In this document: positions 46,044 through 56,000 of the stretch, piece by piece
Layout: every line of letters starts with the position of its first letter
Numbering within the stretch: position 1 is the stretch's first letter
Source: a virus
DNA: 64,000 nucleotides
Reading direction: 5' to 3' (one strand)
IMG/VR virus record: IMGVR_UViG_3300048011_000525
Coordinates: 1-64,000 of that record
Made by a program: the position numbers and the translations under genes
The notes under the pieces: model-generated
What the model was told of the DNA's origin: nothing
Databases searched by the model: none
Seen by the model: the letters and a program-made list of their open reading frames with translations, nothing else

Positions 46044-47619
46044 ATATGTTACTGCTAATGAAGATTGGCATTGGTGGTTCGTAATCTTCGTCATGTTCTG
46101 CTTGATTAAATGTATTATATACTCTCGGATCCCAGTCTTTGAGTACAGCCATCATTCTAATAGCTAATAAAGTTGCACTAATTAAATCATCAGTCATACC
46201 CGATTTAGCATTAAAACTTGAACCTGTTGCTACAAAACCTTTTAACTCGCCTATTAAAGGTTTTGAATGTACAGTCATTTTGTCGCCTTCTACCATTGTT
46301 TTTAAACGACTACATGCTGTAATCTTTGTACTGTGTGTAGTATTAAAGCCTTTGCGGAACTTCCTAACGTGACCTTTTCTCATCGGTTCACTAACGAACA
46401 AACCCGGTATGTTCTCTTCCCCAAAATCGTTTATAACGATCAGCGCCGCTTCTCCTATGCCATTGTTTTCCACACTCCAGTACACATTGTTAGCACCCGA
46501 TGCATCTGCAAGATATTTACATATATCAGATAGGATTCTAATTTGTCCTGGTATAGCAGTTTGATTGTGTTGCCATTCTGCTACCTGTTCATAGCTTGGT
46601 AGCTCAAACACTTGTATAGCTGCATTGTCGCCGCCTGTTCCCATGCTAGGGTCAAGTGCTACTGCATACGTAAACTGGCTTGTAGGCTTCTTATACCAGC
46701 GTGTTTGCCCCATATTAAGTACAGGATTTCCACCTTCCATAGCTGCTAATTTAATTGAGTTAATAAGAGTTTCGTCGAATACTAGGAATTCACAACCGTA
46801 TTCACGACGGAATTTTTCTTCACCAATACGACCAATTTCATCTTCTTTCCATTTGTCGTCACGATCTGGATGTTCATTCCAGTTAGCCATAAATGATCGA
46901 AAGCCATTAACTCCTGTTTCAGTTTCATTGCCATGTGCATCAAACTTTTGCTCTGCTTGTTTCCAAATAGTAGCAAATGTATCTTCATCCGAGTTAGGTG
47001 TGCTGGTAATAATAGCACGACCACCTGTTGCTAGTGTAGGAGATATTGATGTCCAAAACTCTTCCGCAATGTTAGGTTGCACAAATGCAAACTCGTCACA
47101 GTATAGTAATGATATACTCATACCACGTCCTGTATTACCTGTGGTAGTTTGCGCTACAATACGACTTCCGTTTTCAAACTCAATTGATTGTTTGTTGTAA
47201 CTAGTAACACCAGCTCTAATATGATCCGGACAAGTTTCGTACACATAACGTATACGTGACATAATCTCTTGTGCGCCTGTATACTTGTGAGCTGCAACAA
47301 GTATAGTTTGATCTGGATTATACATTGCATACCAAGCAAGATAGATACTAGCACAAGTAGTTTTACCTGTCTGCCTAGGCATCATATTAATATTAAATCG
47401 ATAGTTATGGTAAGTGTCCATTAGACCTAACTGATAGTCATAAGGATCAAACAACAACTTCCCTTTTACAGGATGCTGAATGTATGCAAAATGTTTTGCA
47501 AAATACAAATAGCCATCTTTAGGATCCATGCATTTAGCAATGTCCTCTATTTGAGCATTTGTAAATGTTTCTTGTTTGTTCGCCTTTTTAATTAGGACGC
47601 CGTCTAATGATGCTGCCAT
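46042..47619 (-). CDS. 17: terminase large subunit gp17, 525 aa, predicted leaderless
   Basis: Walker A MPRQTGKTT (80-88) and Walker B LLYCDEF (171-177), then the nuclease with ALDPSMGTGGD, all in T4 gp17 order (T4: 610). It packages DNA into the prohead as ATPase and headful nuclease. GTTAAATA ends 5 nt before ATG 47619. Confidence 0.95.
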   Translation of the reverse strand: MAASLDGVLIKKANKQETFTNAQIEDIAKCMDPKDGYLYFAKHFAYIQHPVKGKLLFDPYDYQLGLMDTYHNYRFNINMMPRQTGKTTCASIYLAWYAMYNPDQTILVAAHKYTGAQEIMSRIRYVYETCPDHIRAGVTSYNKQSIEFENGSRIVAQTTTGNTGRGMSISLLYCDEFAFVQPNIAEEFWTSISPTLATGGRAIITSTPNSDEDTFATIWKQAEQKFDAHGNETETGVNGFRSFMANWNEHPDRDDKWKEDEIGRIGEEKFRREYGCEFLVFDETLINSIKLAAMEGGNPVLNMGQTRWYKKPTSQFTYAVALDPSMGTGGDNAAIQVFELPSYEQVAEWQHNQTAIPGQIRILSDICKYLADASGANNVYWSVENNGIGEAALIVINDFGEENIPGLFVSEPMRKGHVRKFRKGFNTTHSTKITACSRLKTMVEGDKMTVHSKPLIGELKGFVATGSSFNAKSGMTDDLISATLLAIRMMAVLKDWDPRVYNTFNQAEHDEDYEPPMPIFISSNI

Positions 47620-47624
47620 ACAAG

Positions 47625-47632
47625 TATTTAAC
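47625..47632 (-). promoter_or_regulatory. late promoter box GTTAAATA, 5 nt from ATG
   Basis: Minus-strand GTTAAATA, then CTTGT and ATG 47619; predicts a leaderless terminase mRNA. Confidence 0.6.
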
Positions 47633-47633
47633 C

Positions 47634-47658
47634 AAAAAAATAGGCACCGGAGTGCCTA
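47634..47658 (-). terminator. terminator between the 47683 gene and terminase
   Basis: TAGGCAC (47641-47647), loop, GTGCCTA (47652-47658), followed leftward by T7 (plus-strand A-run 47634-47640). Confidence 0.8.
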
Positions 47659-47682
47659 TTGAGTTAAGTGTTACGATAGTTA

Positions 47683-48393
47683 TTAACTACAGCCGCAACT
47701 GCCGCAAGCCATTAACTTTTGTTTTGCTTCGCCACATTCTGGACATGCTTCCATATCTGCGCCGTCTTCGTGATCGTGATCGCCTTCTGGATCACCTTCT
47801 TTAAAGTTTGCATAATCATCTTGTAATGCTTTAAGAATTATTTGCTCTAATGTTTCTTCTTCATCTTCAACAGCCATTGGATTGTCGCCGTCTTGTGTAG
47901 CAGCGTATGCTTTTTTAGACTTATGCAAATCATCACCGGAATCAATTACGTCATCAATTGAACTATACTGTTCGTCTGGCTCGTTATCGTATTCTGATAC
48001 TGCTTCGTCATCCATCTCAATTGAGTCATTACAGCTACTTGCACCAATATGCTTTTTGCCGCATTTTGGACAAGGTTCGTCTTGTATGCCTGGTTTTAGG
48101 TCGTCCATGTCTTTTGGTCCGTCTACAATATCACGTAGTCTTTCCATGTCTTGGCGCGGTGGCATCATATCTGCACCAACTTCGCCTGCATCTTTTAATC
48201 CTGCATTTTTCATCATGTCAATTAAGTCTGCAACATGATCTTTACCACGTGCATTTAATGACACATTCATTGAAACTGGATCGCCTTTGTCTTCTGCTGG
48301 TTGTGGCGGCATAGGTGGTACCATTGGCATGCCTTCTTCTACGCCACATTCTTCAATATTATCCATTGATTCTAGTAGTTTTTTCATATTCAT
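47683..48393 (-). CDS. zinc-binding virion-associated protein, 236 aa
   Basis: Start at ATG 48393 (MNMKKLLESMDNIEECG), 2 nt after the upstream stop; the longer frame lies in the upstream gene. Two Cys pairs, CPKCGKKH near 125 and CPECGE...CGSCGCS at the C-terminus, suggest zinc binding. The rest is acidic and Met/Pro-rich. No family recognised. It lies between head and terminase genes and ends at a terminator. Confidence 0.6.
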   Translation of the reverse strand: MNMKKLLESMDNIEECGVEEGMPMVPPMPPQPAEDKGDPVSMNVSLNARGKDHVADLIDMMKNAGLKDAGEVGADMMPPRQDMERLRDIVDGPKDMDDLKPGIQDEPCPKCGKKHIGASSCNDSIEMDDEAVSEYDNEPDEQYSSIDDVIDSGDDLHKSKKAYAATQDGDNPMAVEDEEETLEQIILKALQDDYANFKEGDPEGDHDHEDGADMEACPECGEAKQKLMACGSCGCS

Positions 48394-48394
48394 T

Positions 48395-48907
48395 TTAGTT
48401 AGCCTCCGGTGCCGCTGCACTTGGATCGTGCTCACGTTCTTTGCGAGCCACTTCTAGCTCTTTTAACAAATCCATAACACGGTTTCCGCCTACACTTTCT
48501 TGTGCGCTTTCGCCGCCCATGTCTTCTTGTGTTAATTTAGTTTGGTAAGTAGTATCTTCTGGCATTGCTTGATACTTCTCTTGCATTTCATCTGGATTAC
48601 GTACAATAATGTGTGCTTGATCAATATTACAACATTGTCCAATGTATTCTTGCAACACTTGCTGTGTTGAGGGATAATTAAGTTCAACTTCGTAATATGT
48701 AACTTCCATGTTTTCTAATTGTGGAAAATCTAATGGACGTTCTTGTATTGGAGTCTTTTTACCTTTAGACATTGAAGCAACACTGTACTTTTCTAAACAG
48801 CTTTTGATGCTATCTTCGCAGCCTTCGGGTAGTGCGCCAGCAATACCAACTTTAAAGTTATAAGTCTTTTTAGACTCATTTAGTAATTCTTGAAATCGTG
48901 TTTCCAT
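48395..48907 (-). CDS. conserved late protein of unknown function, 170 aa
   Basis: A 170-residue alpha/beta protein beginning METRFQELLNESKKTYNFKVGIAGALPEGC and ending with an acidic, Ala-rich tail; a late box (48929-48936) precedes it with a 21-nt leader. Position next to the terminase small subunit suggests a packaging or head-assembly role, but no homologue is recognised. Confidence 0.65.
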   Translation of the reverse strand: METRFQELLNESKKTYNFKVGIAGALPEGCEDSIKSCLEKYSVASMSKGKKTPIQERPLDFPQLENMEVTYYEVELNYPSTQQVLQEYIGQCCNIDQAHIIVRNPDEMQEKYQAMPEDTTYQTKLTQEDMGGESAQESVGGNRVMDLLKELEVARKEREHDPSAAAPEAN

Positions 48908-48927
48908 TGTACATATCCTATTATATG

Positions 48928-49428
48928 TTATTTATCTTTATCGAGTCCTTTGAGCTTCTCTAGTAGACTATTTCTATCTGTAACAACATACCCTTCGCCG
49001 CTGATCATACCGTCATCGCTAGGGCCGCTGTCCTTGTCCATCTTTTCTTTTTTAAGTTGTAGCTCAATCATCTTTAATTTTTTGTCTAGTTTAGCAGTTT
49101 TTGCGTCTAATGATGTTTTAAGCATGTTACCTGCAACTTCAAATACACGCCCACTGTAGCGACTTTCTACATTCATGCCTAAATCCATTAAATCGTCATA
49201 TGCTGTTAAAGCACGTTGTGCAATGTCTTCAAGTTCACTGTCTGCTCTATCGCCTAAACCCTTTACTCGAGGTAACGCACTTGCAATTTTGTCAAAGTCT
49301 TCTATATCACGAAAACTTTCTTCGTGAGCTAGTTCATGTTTAGCTTGAGCTTTTTCTTGCTCTTGTGCTTGTTTGATGATTTCTTTCGAATCATCCATAT
49401 TAAGCAAATCTTCTAATTTTTTAGTCAT
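48928..49428 (-). CDS. 16: terminase small subunit gp16-like, 166 aa
   Basis: The central coiled-coil ESRYSGRVFEVAGNMLKTSLDAKTAKLDKKLKMIELQLKKEKMD and the C-terminal VTDRNSLLEKLK follow the layout of T4 gp16 (164 aa), with N-terminal acidic region. It recognises DNA and stimulates gp17. A late box lies at 49455-49462. Confidence 0.75.
   Translation of the reverse strand: MTKKLEDLLNMDDSKEIIKQAQEQEKAQAKHELAHEESFRDIEDFDKIASALPRVKGLGDRADSELEDIAQRALTAYDDLMDLGMNVESRYSGRVFEVAGNMLKTSLDAKTAKLDKKLKMIELQLKKEKMDKDSGPSDDGMISGEGYVVTDRNSLLEKLKGLDKDK
48929..48936 (-). promoter_or_regulatory. late promoter box GATAAATA
   Basis: 21 nt upstream of ATG 48907; overlaps the end of the upstream gene. Confidence 0.6.
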
Positions 49429-49454
49429 TGTTCCATACCATTAACTGCTACTAT

Positions 49455-49462
49455 TATTTAGT
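49455..49462 (-). promoter_or_regulatory. late promoter box ACTAAATA
   Basis: 26 nt upstream of ATG 49428, overlapping the end of the sulfotransferase gene. Confidence 0.5.
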
Positions 49463-50093
49463 CAAATTCATAGTTGTATGTATTAATATCAGTTTTGTAT
49501 TTTTTATATACAATATCTTTTAGTTTAGGTGTATAATAATCTTGATATGATGTTCGATTAATTGTTTTATTTTTTATAGGGAGAGGAGTAAAACAATTAA
49601 TTTTTTCTTGTACAACTAAAAAATCGTTGTTTATATTTTCTAATTTTAAAACATAATCGCATTCGTGTGCCCAGTGATGTTGATTAAGTTTTTTAAATTC
49701 TGTTAAATAACCTTCAAACCCTATAGATTCTAAATGAAATGCTCGATGTTTTTGTAGCTCTAAATTATATTTAGATTTTCTTTTTTTTTCAAGTTCGAGA
49801 TTGTTTTTTAGTTTATCTACATAGATTTTTGCAAGTTCTAATTCAAAAGTATACCAACTAACGCACCAGTTCCACGGATTTCTTACTACACAAAATGTCC
49901 AACCTAATTCTTGTCGCGTTAAAGGTCCTAAACTATGATTGCCGTTTATAACTTGCTGTAATGTGGCGTGTTGTTTTCTTTTTGTAGTTTTTGTAGTTGC
50001 ATTTTCCTTTAACCAGTCAGTGATACTATTACCGCCAGTTTTTGGAATATGTATAAAAGTACAATTATAAGGTTCTGTTAATATTGTTGCCAT
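49458..50093 (-). CDS. sulfotransferase-like protein, 211 aa
   Basis: FIHIPKTGGNS (13-23) is the 5'-phosphosulfate loop and FCVVRNPWNWCVSWY (about 66-80) the 3'-phosphate motif of PAPS-dependent sulfotransferases of the heparan/chondroitin 2-O type. Catalysis of sulfate transfer to a glycan is likely. It is a lone enzyme among head genes, very AT-rich, overlapping gp4 by 1 bp, so it looks like a recently inserted cargo gene. Confidence 0.72.
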   Translation of the reverse strand: MATILTEPYNCTFIHIPKTGGNSITDWLKENATTKTTKRKQHATLQQVINGNHSLGPLTRQELGWTFCVVRNPWNWCVSWYTFELELAKIYVDKLKNNLELEKKRKSKYNLELQKHRAFHLESIGFEGYLTEFKKLNQHHWAHECDYVLKLENINNDFLVVQEKINCFTPLPIKNKTINRTSYQDYYTPKLKDIVYKKYKTDINTYNYEFD

Positions 50094-50530
50094 TATCTTC
50101 GTTTTCCGCTATGGAATATATCTTGTTCAGTTATAATTCTAAAAAATATACCCTTTTGTTTGCAATAAGCTCTGGCTGCTTCCCACTTGGCTTGATTAAC
50201 AATCCATGCTGCTTGATTGTGTCTACTACGACCTAATTTTTCTTTAACTGTTTGATTTTCAGGTTTAACTTCTATAAGTTCAACTCTTGATTTACCTTTT
50301 TTATCGGCATAAGCAATAAAAAAGTCGGGAACATAAATTGTATGCTTACCAGTTAATGGATTTTTATATGGAATTTTAATTGCTTCTGAAGCCCATTTTG
50401 CAACACTCGGGTGTTCGTCGCAAAATTTCATAAATGTAAACTCCCAACTGCTTCTATAAGTTGGAGTCTTTGTACCTATATATTTCTCTGGATTTTTGAG
50501 AGTAAATTTTCCCTGTGCAAATCTTCCCAT
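50093..50530 (-). CDS. 4: head completion protein gp4, 145 aa
   Basis: TYRSSWEFTFMKFCDEHPSV, KIPYKNPLTGKHTIYVPDFFI and LIEVKP form the nuclease-like fold of T4 gp4 (gp50/65). It is needed for head maturation and, in T4, tail joining. Length matches T4 (150). Confidence 0.88.
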   Translation of the reverse strand: MGRFAQGKFTLKNPEKYIGTKTPTYRSSWEFTFMKFCDEHPSVAKWASEAIKIPYKNPLTGKHTIYVPDFFIAYADKKGKSRVELIEVKPENQTVKEKLGRSRHNQAAWIVNQAKWEAARAYCKQKGIFFRIITEQDIFHSGKRR

Positions 50531-50536
50531 AGCATA

Positions 50537-50902
50537 CTAGTAGATAATATTTCTTTTCTCAAGTCGTTCATACTTGGATTCAACTTTAAAACCTAGTGTA
50601 CTAGTTTTTTCTCTATTATAGTTTAGTACATTAGCAACAATGTCACTTAGTTGTGTTTTGTTTAGTCCTTGCAAACTATCTATAAGTTCAAATACTTTTA
50701 TATTATCAATCTTTGCTTGTTGTAATAAAACTGTTGCAACTGCAATAGCACTTGATTTTTCAAAATCTCTATTTTCAAAAAATCCAATAACTGCGTCAAC
50801 ATCACTTGCAGGGTAAGATATTTTTTCTGTTAAATATTGATTAAAAAATTCTTTAACTGCACCTGCACTATCATTTGATTGTTGTTTTGGTAAATTTGAC
50901 AT
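50537..50902 (-). CDS. conserved late protein, 121 aa
   Basis: Located between gp4 and the tube-like gene, with tight spacing. Helical, begins MSNLPKQQSNDSAGAVKEFF. Conserved proteins of this size occur at this position in related phages; role in tail or baseplate assembly is plausible but unproved. Confidence 0.6.
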   Translation of the reverse strand: MSNLPKQQSNDSAGAVKEFFNQYLTEKISYPASDVDAVIGFFENRDFEKSSAIAVATVLLQQAKIDNIKVFELIDSLQGLNKTQLSDIVANVLNYNREKTSTLGFKVESKYERLEKRNIIY

Positions 50903-52311
50903 TATGTATTTCCTAACGGATTTTTCTGACTAGGTATTGTTCTTAAATTGCCTTGTCCATTTTCGTTAAAGTTATTTACAACTTGATTAGCAATACCAAT
51001 AACTTTTTGGTTGCCGTTTTCTATAGCTTCATCAACATTTTGCAATAGTGTTGCTTGTTCTGTTGCATTTAAATCATCAAATGCGGTAAGACTGCTGCCA
51101 GCTTGTCCTGTAGATGTAGTCAGCACACCAATAGCAAGCGCCTTCTTAGCAACAGTTTCTTTTAGTTCGATATTGCCGTCTAAAGATGCTTGTAGTGCAA
51201 CTGGTGGATAGAATTTGTCTTCTTTTTGTAATGTTATTGCTGTTGCTTCAGTGGATTGTGTGCCATTGCCGCCCGACTTAGGGAAACTTGTATTTGATAG
51301 TCCGCTTACATTTGTACCAGTTGCTGTTCTAATAGTTTTTCCGGCAACTTGAAATGCTTCACTTCTTACACCTTCTTTGGTAAGTTTTTTAGCATTGTTT
51401 ACTGTACGTGCTGCTGTTAGCAACGTGCCTAAGTCTGCTTTGCCACTTGCTAAATCTCCTAGCACACTAGTTCCGCCTGCTAATACACCCGCACTACCAA
51501 ATAAACTTGCACTACTGCCTGCTGAGATAGGACTTGGTGTACTATCATAATGGTCTGTAGCAAATCCTTTGGGCGATGTTCCTTCTGCAATAGGTCCGTC
51601 TGCATAAAATACTGTTTCATATGCAACAGTCATACTACTTTGTACTGGCTCTGCACTTGCACTATTATCTAAAGTGTCATGTTGCCAGCTTTCTATCATA
51701 GGATTAACAAGTGTCATTGTTAGATATTGATGTCTTGCAAGTTGGCTTATTTGGATACTTGTAAAGAATGGTTCGTAACTATCGTTGTCAAAACCAAATC
51801 TATATCCGTTTTGTTCTCTTCCTTTATAGGAATTAAATCTATCGTATGCTCTATCTGTTTGATTAGGGGCGCCAGCGCCGTCTCTACTACCGTATGTTCC
51901 ATCTGCATAATAATAGTTATAATAAGCAGTCCATAGTTGAGTAACAATACTGTTGCTGTCATCATGAAATGTAATATTTACAGGGCTGTAATCAATTCTA
52001 GTTTGTAAATTTTTCTTACGATTGTATTTGTTTTTAGTTTCTAAACTAATATCAAACTTAGGCATTGTTACTGCTTTTACAAGCATATTAACTTCGTTAG
52101 TGTGTCTTTGTACCCATTGAGGTAATATCTTATTAACTACATTATCATTTAAGTTAAGAGTTACATGATATAGAAATTTTTGTTTTGGAGATAGGCGAAA
52201 CTCGTTATCAGTGAACAAACGAGCCGCATGAGCGTAGTCAGCCATATTGCCTTTAGGGCTTAATGCTCCATTTACTACGTTATCTAAGAAACCATTGAAT
52301 ATACTTGCCAT
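50902..52311 (-). CDS. baseplate tube-like protein (gp54/gp48-like), 469 aa, predicted leaderless
   Basis: The N-terminal 240 residues have tail-tube fold hallmarks (KFLYHVTLNLND, AVTMPKFDISLETKNKYNRKKN, SPVNITFHDDSNS), as in T4 tube initiators gp48/gp54. The C-terminal half is low-complexity, Ala/Gly/Ser-rich. It would initiate the tube at the baseplate. GATAAATA ends 5 nt before ATG 52311. Confidence 0.6.
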   Translation of the reverse strand: MASIFNGFLDNVVNGALSPKGNMADYAHAARLFTDNEFRLSPKQKFLYHVTLNLNDNVVNKILPQWVQRHTNEVNMLVKAVTMPKFDISLETKNKYNRKKNLQTRIDYSPVNITFHDDSNSIVTQLWTAYYNYYYADGTYGSRDGAGAPNQTDRAYDRFNSYKGREQNGYRFGFDNDSYEPFFTSIQISQLARHQYLTMTLVNPMIESWQHDTLDNSASAEPVQSSMTVAYETVFYADGPIAEGTSPKGFATDHYDSTPSPISAGSSASLFGSAGVLAGGTSVLGDLASGKADLGTLLTAARTVNNAKKLTKEGVRSEAFQVAGKTIRTATGTNVSGLSNTSFPKSGGNGTQSTEATAITLQKEDKFYPPVALQASLDGNIELKETVAKKALAIGVLTTSTGQAGSSLTAFDDLNATEQATLLQNVDEAIENGNQKVIGIANQVVNNFNENGQGNLRTIPSQKNPLGNT

Positions 52312-52316
52312 ACTAA

Positions 52317-52324
52317 TATTTATC
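52317..52324 (-). promoter_or_regulatory. late promoter box GATAAATA, 5 nt from ATG
   Basis: Minus-strand box, then TTAGT and ATG 52311; predicts a leaderless mRNA. Confidence 0.65.
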
Positions 52325-52350
52325 CAATGTAATAAAGTACGTACATAAAG

Positions 52351-52375
52351 AAAAAGGGAGCATTGCTCCCCTTTT
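52351..52375 (-). terminator. bidirectional terminator after the tail tube gene
   Basis: GGGAGC (52356-52361), loop ATT, GCTCCC (52365-52370) with A-run before and T-run after, so it can act on both strands; leftward it follows gp19. Confidence 0.78.
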
Positions 52376-52402
52376 CAGTCGACTGTTTGACTAGTTTAGT
52401 TT

Positions 52403-53041
52403 TTAACTTGTACCTGTTGTTGATGCAATAGCTGCTACGCTTCTGCCAATAGCAGTACCAACTCCGCCGCCTGATGCGCCTTGAGTTTGGATTGCATTAT
52501 CGTACTTAACTGTAAGTGCAACAGTTACTGGCTCGTTAGCAGAATATGCTAGTGAGTTGTAATTTGCACTTTCTAAGTAACAACCGTATAGTTCAAAAGT
52601 TTCTAATACTTCTGGTGCATAGTTACCGTTACCACCGTCTAGAATTTCAATTCTAGTTACAAACTTGTAATCAATACCTGATGCTGCACTTGACTGTTCC
52701 ATAAAGTCGAACTGTCTTTGTAGTTGTTCACCAACTAGTTTTTGTACTGCACCTGTTGCATCGTCACGTAAGTTTAATGTAATAGCTTCCCAGGTATGTT
52801 TACCTGCAAGATAAACTCTTGAGTTATATACGTCAACAGTCATTGTCTCGAAGCTTACGTTAGGTCTAGTAACATCAACCACCTGTTTTGTTAGTTCAGT
52901 AACTTCGCCTGCACTTACACCAAAGTTTTCCAAGCTCACTCTAAAGCGATATTGGAGTTTTGGCATAAGCAACCCTTGTGTAGAGTTGCTTGCATCCGAA
53001 GCTAATGGAACTGTGATTTTTGATAATGATGAAATAGCCAT
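52403..53041 (-). CDS. 19: tail tube protein gp19, 212 aa
   Basis: LQYRFRVSLENFG near residue 28, PNVSFETMTVDVYNSRVYLAGKHTW and the beta-strand set that follows match T4 gp19 (163) with a short C-terminal extension. SD TAGGAGC before ATG and a late box at 53068-53075. Confidence 0.92.
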   Translation of the reverse strand: MAISSLSKITVPLASDASNSTQGLLMPKLQYRFRVSLENFGVSAGEVTELTKQVVDVTRPNVSFETMTVDVYNSRVYLAGKHTWEAITLNLRDDATGAVQKLVGEQLQRQFDFMEQSSAASGIDYKFVTRIEILDGGNGNYAPEVLETFELYGCYLESANYNSLAYSANEPVTVALTVKYDNAIQTQGASGGGVGTAIGRSVAAIASTTGTS

Positions 53042-53067
53042 TTAATTTGCTCCTAATTTGTTATATG

Positions 53068-53075
53068 TATTTATC
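53068..53075 (-). promoter_or_regulatory. late promoter box GATAAATA of gp19
   Basis: 26 nt upstream of ATG 53041 with a normal RBS between. Confidence 0.7.
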
Positions 53076-53078
53076 AAT

Positions 53079-56000
53079 TTACAGTCCTGCTATCTCACCA
53101 GTGTTTTTCAAGCGTAGTGGAACGTAAATAAATTCAACTGCTTTCACTGGTTCAATTGCTATATCTAAATACAGCTCGTTTCTATCGATACGTGCCGGTG
53201 TGTTATTGCTTTCGTCACATACTACTAAGAAGTCGTATAGTGCTCTAGCGCCAACTAGCTCTAGACATAAACTCTCTGCTGCCTGTTTGATTTGATCACG
53301 TGTAATCTTATCGTTTGGCTCAAAGATGTAAGGTTTAGCAAGTTTGTTAAGTTGGCTACGTAAGTAGATAACCAAACGTGCTACGTTAATTCTATCTAAA
53401 GAACTAGCACCTCTTGCACGAGTCTTTTGACCGTAGTTAACAAGTCCTGCTCCGTTGATAAATGTAATCGGGTTAACGTTAACACTGTATAGCGTATCAC
53501 GCTGTCCTTCGTTTAGTGCAACACTTGTAAATTCGCCTTCGGCATTAATATAACCTGTTGCTGTTGCGTTAGTAACTCCACCGCGTCTTGTACCTGCTGG
53601 TGCAAACCATGGATAAGAAACTTGATCGCTTAGTGCAATAGTGCGTAGCATCATGTGACTTGGTGGAACAACTACGTTGTTACCTGCGTTATCACTTGTG
53701 AAGCCTGCTGGGTAGAAGATACCTAAGTATTCATCTCTACTAACTAAGCCGTCATCGTTATCTTCAACTGCTAGTGCAACGTTCTGACCCCACTCATTAA
53801 GTGAAGTAGCGTCTGACGCTAATCTAAATGGACTGTCGCCTACAATAAATGCACTTAGTCCTCTATCATAGTTTAGGCTTACCATTTCGCCAATTAGCTC
53901 TGGATAACCTGGTGTTGCCATTATGTTAAACACTCTTGATTCGTCATCTCTGATTTCATCGTTGCTGTTAACCATTGATTGTAGCTGCTGTACAACAACC
54001 TTACGCTGTGCATGACGTCCAAAACTACCTGATCCATCTTCTTGGTTAGCTGATTCAGTAACCCAACGGTCAGTTCCGTATCCACTCATGCTTACGTCAC
54101 CCATTCTGCCGTTATCAGCAGTTGTATCAATGTAGTTACGTACATATTTCTTAACGTTGAATCCGCTACGTCTCATGTTCCATAGCAACATACCTTGTGG
54201 ATATAGTGCTGGATCTGGAGCATCTGGATCTAAGAAGTCGCTTGCGGCTAATTCTGCAATAGTTGCTTCTGTGCCGCTTCCGTCTGTACTCCAACGTGCA
54301 TCTGCAAATAGTACACCGTCTTCTGTGGTTTGATCTGATTTATCAACTAAATCCCACTGTGTAGTGCCGCCGTTGTAACGATAAATTGTTGGATAATTTT
54401 CTAAGTCAGCTGTGCTTACCCAAATGTCTTGATCAGTTGGGCTGCTTGGCTCAGTTGCTGCTGTAGTAACACCTGCTAACGGATGTAGAGTGTTGTATCC
54501 TACCCATGTAGTACCATTGTGTACCATCATGTCAACTTCGTCAACAACTGAACTATACCATAGTGTACCGTCTGCTGTTGTTGAGGTCGGAGCATCTGCT
54601 GATGCTGTAAATGTATCTAGTACTGCCCAGTTACTAACACCGTTTGTTGGAGTTATACCAATAGCTGCTAATGCGCCATCAGTATCAGCCATTTCAATGT
54701 CGCCGCCCAACTTGTGTGAAATAGTAACTTTATCGTTTGCATCTACTGAAGCAACAATATTAGTAAATCCTGAACTATTAATGGCATCGGCCATGTCATC
54801 AGCATCTGATGCTGCGCCTGCTGCTGTAAATGTTATAGTTCTTGTGCTTACTGTAGCATTTCCTACAAGTGTTTCTGATAAATTAAAGCTAACTGAACCA
54901 GCACTAATTTGTGTTGCTACTGCATTTGATGTAACAGAACTTGCACCTGCTGCACTTCTTCTAAATACTTTAAATTCAGCTAGTGGGCTTGCTGCTTCTG
55001 TCCAGTTAGACTGTACATACAAGTCACCAATTGGTAAGTTAACTCCGCCGCCTGTTTTGTCTAATGCTACAAGTGCTGCTTCATTATCAGCATAAATTGG
55101 TGCGCTTACTAAGTCCCATAGTGCAGTATCAGCATTCCAAGTTTTAATTCTCCAACGTGCGCCGCCATTTGGTTCTGTTGTTTTAACCCATACACTACCT
55201 GTTGGGCGTGTGTCGGTTCCTGAAGATTTGTACTGCGGTACACTTGTATGAGGTGCAATAGCTAGTTTTGGAACTGCATAATTGCCAATTGTAATACCTA
55301 GTGTGCCTTCTAAATCGTTGTTTCCTGCTTTTACTTCAAGCGTTGTAGCAACAGTTCCGTCATTTAAAATAGCAAGTTGATCGTCAATATTTGCTAATGA
55401 AACGCCAGTACTTGTTAGTACACTATTACCGTTTGAAACAATATCAGCCAATGTAGTTGCTGCGCCGCCTGATGCTGCTGCTGTAATTGTGTAATCACTA
55501 CCAGAAACATTAATAATAAATGTATCTGTATCAAGTAGTCCACTTGTAACTGCTTCAGTTCCTAATACGCTCGGAGTAGAACCTACCCAGTCATCTGATC
55601 CAACTTTAACCCATGTACCTAAATAATTTTTCTTGTACACTGCATATGATGTAGTTTGTCCTGCAACAATAGCATAATCGCCAATTGCGCCTACTGATCC
55701 TTTTGGAGCTCCGCCGCTGAGTTTGTCAGCATCAGTAATAATCATTGGACTTTGTACAGAGAAACTTTGTCCGCCTGCTGTGGTTGCTGCTTCGCCATTC
55801 CACTCAAAAATGCCAAATGCTGTAGAAGCTGTGTCTACCCAATAAGCGCCATCTGCTGGATCGCCTGTTGGTGCATCTGCTGTTGCTTGTAGTGCGCCTA
55901 AGTCTACATCTGCTCTTACAATCCAAGCTCTATTACTTACACCTAATAGTGAGTAAGCTGCTTGTAGTCCGTATTCATTAAGTTCACCTGCATGAATTGG

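Noticed and set aside
46042-46094. Longer start for the 43905 gene (at 46094)
   Set aside because: The extra codons overlap terminase, and the late promoter lies downstream of that start.
54490-55095. Plus-strand 201-codon frame opposite the sheath gene
   Set aside because: Shadow of the Ala/Thr/Val-rich sheath insert; no start signals.
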